Origin: Bacteroidia bacterium | Lineage (GTDB): Bacteria > Bacteroidota > Bacteroidia > NS11-12g > UBA955 | Assembly (NCBI GenBank): GCA_020848595.1 | Contig: JADLHV010000069.1 | Coordinates: 1 to 7,544, forward strand | Direction: 5' to 3' | DNA length: 7,544 bases | Part shown: in pieces, positions 1-6,448 of the stretch | Layout: every line of letters starts with the position of its first letter | Numbering within the stretch: position 1 is the stretch's first letter | Translations under genes and position numbers: made by a program | The notes under the pieces: generated by a model | Told to the model about the DNA's origin: nothing | The model's database searches: none | Seen by the model: the letters and a program-made list of their open reading frames with translations, nothing else

Positions 1-337
1 CAAGGTGGTGTAAAAGGAGGATGACTCGTCCTGAAAAGAAGTTTACAGTTTAATTGTTTAATCCTGCAATTGGTTTACTATTCTTTTTTAAGCGCCTTTT
101 CTCATGATATTTTATAGATATTCTATGCGTAGAATTTAAAATAACAAGACATATAAATAAATTTATGTTTAAAATAGCAGGGTAAGTTAGTAATTCGATT
201 TTAAGTTTGTATCTTAAAATAGCTTATAAATTGGTAATGAAATAGAACTTAGAAATTAATTCAGAACATTTAGATTACTTTACAAATGAGGATAAATCTT
301 AAGCTTAGAAGTAAAACAAATTTAGGAAAGTCAAGTA
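1..337. other. Non-coding left flank, with possible tail of a + strand gene
   Basis: I see no supportable gene here. The third + frame is open from the left edge to a TAA at 51-53 and would give a C-terminus ending RPEKKFTV. The first + frame closes at a TGA at 22-24. Either could be the last codons of a gene entering from outside, but the stretch is too short to choose. After position 53 the region is strongly AT-rich and broken by stops in all frames. On the - strand the ATG codons at 103-105, 150-152 and 267-269 open frames of fewer than ten codons. If a + strand gene does end at 53, this is a convergent intergenic region, because the neighbour at 338 also ends here. Weak hairpins (about 52-71 before a T run at 83-88, and 198-220) would fit transcript ends, but they are nearly all A-T pairs. 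Confidence 0.6.
198..220. repeat. AT-rich perfect inverted repeat (8-bp arms)
   Basis: The arms ATTTTAAG (198-205) and CTTAAAAT (213-220) are perfectly complementary and separated by 7 nt. The stem has a single G-C pair and no clear T tract, so a working intrinsic terminator is doubtful. It lies about 120 bp beyond the stop codon of the - strand ATPase gene. It could be a weak transcript end, a protein-binding site, or chance in AT-rich DNA. Confidence 0.3.
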
Positions 338-1885
338 TTACCCAGTCCAAGTTTCTCTATCTAGACTTCTGTAGTGAATGGCTTCTGCGAGGTGTTCGGT
401 TTTAATGTCAACTGAGTTGTCTAAATCCGCAATTGTTCGAGCAACCTTTAGTATTCGGTCGTAAGCACGAGCACTGAGATTTTGAATTCTCATAGCATTT
501 TTTAATAGTAGATTGCCAGCATCATTAATGGCGCAAAGTTCCTTAATTTGATTGCCAGGCATCTGCGCATTGCAATAGATACCTGAATGGCCATTGAAAC
601 GAATCTGTTGAATATTTCTAGCAGCTACAACTCTATTTCTGACAATTTCACTCAATTCATTATTGCGTTTTCGGGAGGCTAATTCATCAAAACTAACAGG
701 CGTGACTTCAATATGAATATCAATTCTATCAAGCAAGGGACCAGAAATACGACTGAGGTATTTTTGGACATTCAAAGAGCCACAGGTACATTCTTTATCA
801 GGGTGATTAAAATAGCCGCAGGGGCAGGGGTTCATACTTGCTACTAACATAAAACTAGCAGGATAGTCGACAGAGAATTTGGCTCGAGCAATATTAACTT
901 TTCGATCTTCTAAAGGTTGACGCATCACTTCCAATACAGTTCTTTTAAATTCTGGTAATTCATCTAAAAACAAAACCCCATTATGCGCTAAAGAAATTTC
1001 ACCAGGTTGAGGATGGTTGCCACCACCTACTAAAGCAACATCGCTAATTGTGTGATGAGGCGATCTAAAAGGTCGACGGGCTATTAATCCATTGTTTTCA
1101 TTTAATCGGCCCGCTACAGAGTGGATTTTAGTAGTTTCTAAGGCTTCTTCTAAGGTCATAGGAGGTAAAATTCCGGGTAAACGCTTTGCAAGCATTGTTT
1201 TTCCAGCACCGGGCGGTCCAATTAAAATGATGTTATGACCTCCAGCTGCGGCAATCTCCATGGCTCTTTTAATATTTTCTTGACCTTGTACGTCAGAAAA
1301 ATCTAGATCAAACTCAGAAGCAGAGATTTGAAAATCAACAAGAGGGTTTTCATGATTAGGTTCAAGTATTTGAATTCCTTTAAAATGATTAACTAGTTCA
1401 GAGATATTATTAATACCAATAACTTCAAGTCCTTCTACTAAAGCTGCTTCTTTGACATTTTGATGGGGCAAAATGAAACCTTTAAAACCTTCATTTCGAG
1501 CTTGCACAGCGATGGGTAAAGCACCTTTAATGGGTAATACACTTCCATCCATGGATAATTCTCCCATTATGACATAATCACTAATAATATTACTATCAAT
1601 AAGTTGTCCATCGGCAGCTAAGATAGCAATAGCGATAGTCAGATCGTAGGCACTGCCTTCCTTTCGGATATCTGCAGGTGAGAGATTAACTACAATTTTC
1701 TTTCTCGGAAAACTGAGTTCAGTGTTTTTAAAAGCAGTCATTATTCTAGTCCAACTTTCCTTAACAGCATTATCTGGCAAGCCGACCATAACGAATTTAC
1801 TTCCATCTCCACTCACATTAACTTCTACTGCAATAGTATAGGCATTAACGCCATACACGGCAGAACCATACGCTCTGATAAACAT
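338..1885 (-). CDS. yifB: YifB/ComM family Mg-chelatase-like AAA+ ATPase
   Basis: This is a full-length cytoplasmic AAA+ ATPase of 515 residues, the usual size for the YifB/ComM family. Residues 1 to about 165 form the ChlI-type, Lon-protease-like N-terminal domain. Residues about 190-395 are the Mg-chelatase-type ATPase core, with Walker A GPPGAGKT at 223-230 and Walker B LFLDE at 305-309. About 400-505 is the C-terminal lid, including SARAYDR at 471-477. A four-cysteine cluster (C354, C356, C366, C368) follows the core motif SMNPCPCG and is typical of the family, probably a metal site. In Vibrio and Acinetobacter, ComM is a hexameric helicase that drives branch migration during natural transformation. 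The name Mg chelatase reflects homology only, since no bacteriochlorophyll genes are present. The ATG at 1883-1885 gives the standard MFIRAYGSAVYG N-terminus. The gene lies 225 bp downstream of gmhA, beyond a terminator, so it is probably transcribed separately, but I found no consensus promoter. Confidence 0.96.
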   Translation of the reverse strand: MFIRAYGSAVYGVNAYTIAVEVNVSGDGSKFVMVGLPDNAVKESWTRIMTAFKNTELSFPRKKIVVNLSPADIRKEGSAYDLTIAIAILAADGQLIDSNIISDYVIMGELSMDGSVLPIKGALPIAVQARNEGFKGFILPHQNVKEAALVEGLEVIGINNISELVNHFKGIQILEPNHENPLVDFQISASEFDLDFSDVQGQENIKRAMEIAAAGGHNIILIGPPGAGKTMLAKRLPGILPPMTLEEALETTKIHSVAGRLNENNGLIARRPFRSPHHTISDVALVGGGNHPQPGEISLAHNGVLFLDELPEFKRTVLEVMRQPLEDRKVNIARAKFSVDYPASFMLVASMNPCPCGYFNHPDKECTCGSLNVQKYLSRISGPLLDRIDIHIEVTPVSFDELASRKRNNELSEIVRNRVVAARNIQQIRFNGHSGIYCNAQMPGNQIKELCAINDAGNLLLKNAMRIQNLSARAYDRILKVARTIADLDNSVDIKTEHLAEAIHYRSLDRETWTG

Positions 1886-2040
1886 AAAAACTGAAGACGA
1901 AATTAGAGCATGTTAGTAAAACCAGGACATTACTTCGTTAAATAAAAAGCTTGATTTAAAAAAAATATTACTATTAATGCAGCGTTATTAGATATTTTGT
2001 CGTCTATATAAGTGTAGATTAGTAAATTTTTTCATAATAG

Positions 2041-2080
2041 AAACAAAGGCTTTCAGAAATGGAAGCCTTTTGTTTGTTTA
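2041..2080 (-). terminator. Intrinsic terminator after gmhA, probably bidirectional
   Basis: The arms AAAGGCTT (2045-2052) and AAGCCTTT (2063-2070) form a stem 40 bp past the gmhA stop codon. On the - strand the hairpin is followed by TTTGTTTCTATT, a fair U tract, so it can end the dsbD-gmhA transcript. On the + strand the stem extends through a U-G wobble and a C-G pair to 10 bp with a 6-nt loop (2055-2060), followed by TTTTGTTTGTTT. It should therefore work at least as well in the + direction, although no + gene is visible upstream. Confidence 0.75.
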
Positions 2081-2110
2081 AAAAGTTTAAAGAATAGAAA
2101 TCTATTTTAA

Positions 2111-2677
2111 TTATAGATTTTTCTCAATATGATCAATCAAACTATGGATACATTTGATGTGTATTTCTTGAGCTCTATCAGCAAAATTTGAGTGAGGAGA
2201 GCGAATTTCAACATCACAAATATTTGCCATTGCACCACCATTTTTGCCCGTTAATCCGATAATTTTTAATCCTTTATTTTTAGCCACTTCGATAGCATTT
2301 AGGACGTTTTTGGAATTACCACTTGTAGAAATAGCGAGTAATACATCTCCTTTATTTCCTAGTGCTTCTAGGTATCTTGAAAAAATAAAATCGTATCCAT
2401 AATCATTACCTACGCAGGCAATATGACTTGAATCGGCAATAGCAATAGCAGGAATAGCAGGTCTGTTTTCTCTGTATCTACCAGTTAATTCTTCTGCAAA
2501 ATGCATGGCATCACAAAGACTACCGCCATTACCACAACTCAATATTTTACCGCCATTTTTAATCGATTCTACCATGATATCGCCTGCAAGAGCAATTCTT
2601 TCGAAATTGGATTCATCTGCTAGGAACGCTTCTAAAATATCGCGCGCTTCAAGGAAATGTGATTTTATATGACTCAT
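2111..2677 (-). CDS. gmhA: Sedoheptulose-7-phosphate isomerase (GmhA)
   Basis: This cytosolic enzyme converts sedoheptulose 7-phosphate to D-glycero-D-manno-heptose 7-phosphate, the first step toward ADP-heptose for the lipopolysaccharide inner core. The 188 residues form a single SIS domain and are close in length to Escherichia coli GmhA (192). The phosphosugar-binding motifs are clear: LSCGNGGS (46-53) and STSGNS (117-122). The stretch HFAEELTGRYRENRP (59-73) is nearly identical to the E. coli protein. The residues equivalent to the zinc and catalytic set H61, E65, Q172 and H180 are all kept as H59, E63, Q170 and H178, which favours GmhA over the related DnaA-binding protein DiaA. One change stands out: the position that is His in the E. 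coli GGSHCDA motif is Leu54 here. The start ATG overlaps the dsbD stop as ATGA (2674-2677), so translation is probably coupled to dsbD. No other heptose-pathway gene is in the window. Confidence 0.95.
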   Translation of the reverse strand: MSHIKSHFLEARDILEAFLADESNFERIALAGDIMVESIKNGGKILSCGNGGSLCDAMHFAEELTGRYRENRPAIPAIAIADSSHIACVGNDYGYDFIFSRYLEALGNKGDVLLAISTSGNSKNVLNAIEVAKNKGLKIIGLTGKNGGAMANICDVEIRSPHSNFADRAQEIHIKCIHSLIDHIEKNL

Positions 2678-4830
2678 GGATTTCTTTTTTTATATTCTTT
2701 CAAACCTTCTTCTAGAAATTTCAAAAACTCATCTGAATTAAAAGATTTTCCATTTATTTCAGTTCCAACGGGAGCTTGAAGTAAATTTTGCTTTTTATCG
2801 AGTAAACAATAAAGGGGCTGAGAATTAGCACCGAAATAGCAAGCTTCAATTTCAGTATTTTTCTTACCTAAAGTTGTAATATTTTTTCGACTTTGGCGAC
2901 CAATGAAATATTCAGACGGGTCGAGTTTAATTTTTTTATCATCCACATATAAGGAAGCAATGACATATTCATTTTTTAATATATTAAGTACACGAGGGTC
3001 ACTCCATACTTTTTCTTCCATCTTGCGACAATTGACACAACCATGACCAGTAAAATCTATGAATAAAGGCTTTTTTAATTCTTTAGAACAAGCAATTGCT
3101 TCATCATAGTCATAGTAACCACTCAAACCATGCGGTAAATGTAATTCATTAGCATAAGATGGTTTTTGACAGATATTGCCTGTTATACCATTGGCTTCTC
3201 GGATATTTCGATTAATATCAAAATCTTGAGTGCTCATTGGAGGAAGATAACCAGATAAGAATTTTAAAGGCGCACCCCATAATCCTGGAATAAGGTACAT
3301 AACAAAAGAAAAAGTTATAATGGCAAATAAGAGACGTGGTACTTTAAGAAATTTTAAATCTGAGTCGTGAGCAAATTTTAGTTTACCAAGAAGGTAAATA
3401 CCCATCAATGAAAAAATGGCAATCCAAAGAACTAAATAAACTTCTCTATCAAGTAAATGCCAATGGTAAGTTTGGTCAATTACACTTAAAAACTTAAGAG
3501 CAAAAGCCAATTCTAAAAATCCTAAACAAACTTTAACTGCATTTAACCAACCACCACTTTTAGGTAAAGTATTCAACATTGAAGGGAAAAGAGCAAATAA
3601 AGTAAAAGGTAAAGCGAAAGCCAATCCGAATCCAAACATGGCAATAACAGGTCCTAGCCATTCACCTCCAGATACACCAACTAAAACGGATCCAACAATT
3701 GGTCCTGTACAAGAAAAAGATACGATAGCTAAAGTAAGTGCCATAAAGAAAGCACCATACAATCCGCCTTTATCGGCTTCTTTATCAGCTTTATTAACTA
3801 AAGAAGAAGGCAATACTATTTCGAATGCTCCAAAAAAAGAGAAGGCAAAGATGATGAATATTATAAAAAATAGGATATTAGGAATCCAATGCGTAGAAAG
3901 TACATTTCCAGCATCAGCGCCAAAAATGAAAGCAGTTAGAGTGCCTAGAATGGTGTAAATAAAAATAATAGAGAACCCAAAGAAGAGAGCAGTAAATTTT
4001 GCTTTAGTTTTATTTTTATCATCTTTCATAAAAAAAGAGACAGTCATAGGAATCATTGGGAAAACACAAGGAGTAAGTAATCCGACCAAACCAGATAAAA
4101 AAGCTAAGACAAAAAGCGACCAAAAATCGGTTTTATCAGAAGCTGCAGATTGGCCATTGAATTTTTTAATGACACAAGGAGCTACATCATTTTCACCATT
4201 AAGTTTATAAGAACAAGTAGGACAATCTTTAGCAGTGTCATTTACAGAGGAATCAACTTTAGAAGGTTCAACACTTGGCAAAACAGAGTTTGCAGAGTCG
4301 ATTGGGTTTTCAATATTAATAGTAGGTTCTACATCAGATTTAATATCTAAGCCACTAGCTTTAATATTTCCTGAAAAAGGAATTTCATTAATTGGGTAAC
4401 AAGCTGCTTCACTGCACCATTGACCATCATAATGACCAGAAATTGAAAAATCTGATTTAAGGATCTTTATTTTTTGACGAAACTCGGCTTTAGTAAAAAA
4501 TTCGCCGACTTCACATTCAAAAGTTTCATCCATAATTATCTTATCTCCAACACTTTTAGTTGGTCCAACAAGACTATACGAACTATTAGGTTTAAAAGTG
4601 AAGACAGAAGGTAGAGGACCAACATCACATTTATTATAAGTACTGTAGAGGTGAAACCCGTTTGGCAAATTAAATTGAAAAATAACTTCAATCACATCAC
4701 CCGTTTTAGGCGAGTTATTGCTAAAAGTAAGTTTAATTTTAGGTGGCGCAGGTTCAACAGGTTGGGCAGTAATAGAGGTGCTAAAACACAGAGTAATAAG
4801 CAAGAATCCAATAGATTTAAATAATTTCAT
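2674..4830 (-). CDS. dsbD: Thiol:disulfide interchange protein DsbD
   Basis: This inner-membrane protein passes electrons from cytoplasmic thioredoxin to periplasmic thiol partners such as disulfide isomerases and cytochrome-maturation proteins. With the start at 4830 it has 718 residues. A signal peptide covers about 1-23, ending TAQ. The periplasmic N-terminal DsbD domain follows, with redox pair C139/C144 (motif CSEAAC). After a long linker come about eight membrane segments (about 236-518), with C255 in TPCVFPMIP and C374 in SCTGP. A C-terminal thioredoxin-like domain (about 566-713) carries CVNC at 598-601. All three cysteine pairs of the relay are present. It is longer than E. coli DsbD (565), mainly through the linkers. 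The linker also holds CPTC (C203, C206) and C219, which are not part of the known relay. An in-frame ATG exists at 4873-4875, but the promoter at 4846-4875 would start transcription downstream of it, and only the 4830 start gives a clean signal peptide. The gene overlaps gmhA by 4 bp and is first in that operon. Confidence 0.95.
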   Translation of the reverse strand: MKLFKSIGFLLITLCFSTSITAQPVEPAPPKIKLTFSNNSPKTGDVIEVIFQFNLPNGFHLYSTYNKCDVGPLPSVFTFKPNSSYSLVGPTKSVGDKIIMDETFECEVGEFFTKAEFRQKIKILKSDFSISGHYDGQWCSEAACYPINEIPFSGNIKASGLDIKSDVEPTINIENPIDSANSVLPSVEPSKVDSSVNDTAKDCPTCSYKLNGENDVAPCVIKKFNGQSAASDKTDFWSLFVLAFLSGLVGLLTPCVFPMIPMTVSFFMKDDKNKTKAKFTALFFGFSIIFIYTILGTLTAFIFGADAGNVLSTHWIPNILFFIIFIIFAFSFFGAFEIVLPSSLVNKADKEADKGGLYGAFFMALTLAIVSFSCTGPIVGSVLVGVSGGEWLGPVIAMFGFGLAFALPFTLFALFPSMLNTLPKSGGWLNAVKVCLGFLELAFALKFLSVIDQTYHWHLLDREVYLVLWIAIFSLMGIYLLGKLKFAHDSDLKFLKVPRLLFAIITFSFVMYLIPGLWGAPLKFLSGYLPPMSTQDFDINRNIREANGITGNICQKPSYANELHLPHGLSGYYDYDEAIACSKELKKPLFIDFTGHGCVNCRKMEEKVWSDPRVLNILKNEYVIASLYVDDKKIKLDPSEYFIGRQSRKNITTLGKKNTEIEACYFGANSQPLYCLLDKKQNLLQAPVGTEINGKSFNSDEFLKFLEEGLKEYKKRNP

Positions 4831-4845
4831 AAAATATTGAGTGTA

Positions 4846-4875
4846 CAAAAATAAGAAGTTGAAATGAGTTGGCAA
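4846..4875 (-). promoter_or_regulatory. Bacteroidota-type promoter for dsbD-gmhA
   Basis: Read on the - strand, TTG (4875-4873) is followed by exactly 19 nt and then TATTTTTG (4853-4846), a full match to the Bacteroidota consensus TAnnTTTG with its -33 TTG. Transcription should start near 4840-4842, leaving a leader of about 10 nt before the ATG at 4830. This supports that start over the ATG at 4875. In AT-rich DNA the -7 box alone is not rare, so the correctly spaced TTG and the position carry the call. Confidence 0.7.
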
Positions 4876-5036
4876 TATAGTGAATAGAAGAAGATGTTAT
4901 AGTTAAAACTGATACAATATAAAAAATAGCCTTCAAAAAAAGGAATGAAGGATACCAAATACTTGAAATAAGACGTTTTAATAAGTACATTGTTACTATG
5001 TTGACAATTCTGAAGGGTAAAAAGTTGTCTGAATAG

Positions 5037-5044
5037 TAATTTTG
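5037..5044 (+). promoter_or_regulatory. Candidate -7 box just upstream of the LysM gene
   Basis: TAATTTTG matches the Bacteroidota -7 consensus TAnnTTTG and ends 8 nt before the ATG at 5053. No TTG lies at the expected 17-23 nt upstream. A TTGACA at 5001-5006 is 30 nt away, which is too far. If used, transcription would begin about 2-4 nt before the start codon. A chance match is possible because the second element is missing. Confidence 0.4.
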
Positions 5045-5052
5045 CAAAATAA

Positions 5053-6303
5053 ATGAGAAGCTTGATTTTAGTATTGATACTTGGTGGTTTGTTGAAGAAT
5101 CATACGATGGCACAGACCATGACGGTGAAACAATACATAGATTCATTTAAGAATATAGCGATGATAGAAATGTTGGAATATAAAGTTCCAGCAAGTATTA
5201 CACTAGCTCAAGGTTTATTAGAGAGTGGAAGTGGTAATAGCAGACTAGCCAAGCAAGGCAATAATCATTTTGGTATTAAATGTAAGAAAGATTGGACAGG
5301 GTGTACCATATTAGAAGATGATGATGCCTTGCAGGAGTGTTTTAGGTGTTATTCGAGTGTTCAAGAGAGTTACAAGGACCATTCGAGGTTTTTAAAAGAA
5401 AACAAGCGATATGCAGCATTATTTGAATTAGAGATTTCAGATTATAGAGCATGGGCAGCAGGATTATTAAAAGCTGGATATGCCACTAATCAGAAATATG
5501 CTGAGTTATTAATTCGAACAATAGAGAAAAACAATTTAGCAAGTTTTGATACCTTAATATTAGGGGGATATAATCCATATTCGAAAATAGTACCGGCTAA
5601 TATAGATATAGTATATAATAAGGTACCGTCGACGGTTGTTCAGCCAAATCAGACAGTTGCAAGTATAGCAGAGGGGGCGGATAAGAGTGAGCGCAAATTG
5701 AATCGATATAACGATTTGAAGTATCATGGTCAAATAGAGCCTGGAGATGTTTTGTATTTAAGGCCCAAGAAGCGCAAAGCGAGTGTAGAGAGTCATAAAG
5801 TTCAGGAGGGCGAGACCATGTGGGAGATATCGCAGAAATATGCGATAAAGATTAACACCTTATATAAGAAGAATTTGATGGTTCCAGGAACAGAGCCTAA
5901 AGCAGGTACAATAATTCAACTACAGCATAAGGCAGATTCGCGACCAGATACCGGTAGGCAGATTACAACCGAAACAAAGGAAGCAATAGCAGAGTATCAT
6001 ATTGTTGGAGAAGGAGAGACATTATATAGTATAAGTCGATTATATGGACTAACAGTAGAAGAAATGACTGCATTAAATAATTTAACAAGTAGTCAGATAA
6101 GTGTTGGTCAAAAGTTATTAGTAACAAAAGGCGCCAATACAACTGGTACAAATTCGACCAAAATAGAGCATGTAGTTAAAATAGGAGACACCTTATATAG
6201 TATATCAAGAAAATATGGGGTTTCGGTAGAGAATATAAAGAAGATTAACAATTTGCAAACAGATAGTCTTCGAGAGGGTCAAATTTTAAAAATTAGACTG
6301 TAG
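5053..6303 (+). CDS. Exported glucosaminidase with LysM repeats
   Basis: This is a probable peptidoglycan hydrolase that cleaves the glycan backbone, acting in the periplasm or on the outer surface. It has 416 residues. The N-terminus (hydrophobic 3-14, then TMAQ) looks like a signal peptide with cleavage after about residue 21. Residues about 25-165 form a glucosaminidase domain of the GH73/FlgJ type, with LAQGLLESGSGNS (51-63) containing the likely catalytic Glu57, and NNHFGIKC (70-77). A degenerate LysM-like unit at about 197-237 is followed by three recognisable LysM domains at about 247-291, 315-358 and 372-416, each beginning with a GET or GDT type motif. LysM domains bind N-acetylglucosamine-containing glycan, so they should hold the enzyme on the wall. 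Four cysteines (C77, C84, C96, C99) cluster beside the active-site region. The start is well fixed, because a TAA at 5050-5052 directly precedes the ATG in frame. There is no Shine-Dalgarno sequence. The gene diverges from dsbD. The exact bond cleaved (N-acetylglucosaminidase or muramidase) cannot be read from the sequence. Confidence 0.92.
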   Translation: MRSLILVLILGGLLKNHTMAQTMTVKQYIDSFKNIAMIEMLEYKVPASITLAQGLLESGSGNSRLAKQGNNHFGIKCKKDWTGCTILEDDDALQECFRCYSSVQESYKDHSRFLKENKRYAALFELEISDYRAWAAGLLKAGYATNQKYAELLIRTIEKNNLASFDTLILGGYNPYSKIVPANIDIVYNKVPSTVVQPNQTVASIAEGADKSERKLNRYNDLKYHGQIEPGDVLYLRPKKRKASVESHKVQEGETMWEISQKYAIKINTLYKKNLMVPGTEPKAGTIIQLQHKADSRPDTGRQITTETKEAIAEYHIVGEGETLYSISRLYGLTVEEMTALNNLTSSQISVGQKLLVTKGANTTGTNSTKIEHVVKIGDTLYSISRKYGVSVENIKKINNLQTDSLREGQILKIRL

Positions 6304-6315
6304 AAAATTCTAATA

Positions 6316-6359
6316 AGTGCCAAATTAACAAGGCATTCGAGAATCATTATCATTTTTTT
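6316..6359 (+). terminator. Weak terminator-like hairpin after the LysM gene
   Basis: AGTGCC (6316-6321) and GGCATT (6332-6337) form a 6-bp stem with one G-T wobble and a 10-nt loop, starting 13 bp after the stop codon. The T run (6353-6359) is 15 nt beyond the stem, farther than in a standard intrinsic terminator. The position fits a transcript end, but the structure is weak. Confidence 0.35.
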
Positions 6360-6389
6360 GTCATTTTATAACCTAAAAATAATTTTAAA

Positions 6390-6420
6390 TTTGTTTTATT
6401 TGATAACTTGTTTATTTTTG
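6390..6420 (+). promoter_or_regulatory. Bacteroidota-type promoter for the GEVED/PKD gene
   Basis: TTTG (6390-6393) is followed by 19 nt and then TATTTTTG (6413-6420), a full match to the phylum's -33/-7 consensus with ideal spacing. Transcription would start near 6425-6427, giving a leader of roughly 22-24 nt before the ATG at 6449. The -7 octamer and the spacing are identical to those of the dsbD promoter. A second TAnnTTTG match (TAAATTTG, 6386-6393) overlaps the -33 element and is probably incidental. Confidence 0.75.
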
Positions 6421-6448
6421 GAACCAAATAATTATTAAGATTCGCATT

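Noticed and set aside
18..32. Small hairpin AGGATG-ACT-CGTCCT
   Set aside because: It has only a 6-bp stem including a wobble, a 3-nt loop and no T tract. It may also lie inside a coding tail.
202..209. TAAGTTTG, a match to the -7 consensus on the + strand
   Set aside because: It has no TTG at the right distance and would transcribe antisense into yifB. A match of this kind is expected by chance in AT-rich DNA.
317..350. - strand TTG-N23-TAAATTTG near the end of yifB
   Set aside because: The spacer is at the long limit, and no - strand gene begins downstream in 1-310.
3638..3958. + strand open frame of 106 codons
   Set aside because: It lies entirely antisense to the membrane domain of dsbD, and its product is low-complexity with no recognisable domain. 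The reading is a shadow of the real gene.
4150..4350. + strand open frame of 66 codons
   Set aside because: It is antisense to the dsbD linker and has no promoter or domain.
4873..4875. Upstream ATG as the dsbD start
   Set aside because: It falls inside the promoter -33 element and would put 15 extra residues before a good signal peptide.
4817..5146. - strand open frame of 109 codons across the divergent gap
   Set aside because: It overlaps the starts of both dsbD and the LysM gene and covers both candidate promoters. The hydrophobic composition comes from AT-rich intergenic DNA.
5963..6151. - strand open frame of 62 codons
   Set aside because: It is antisense to the LysM repeats, and its Leu-rich product reflects the complementary codons.
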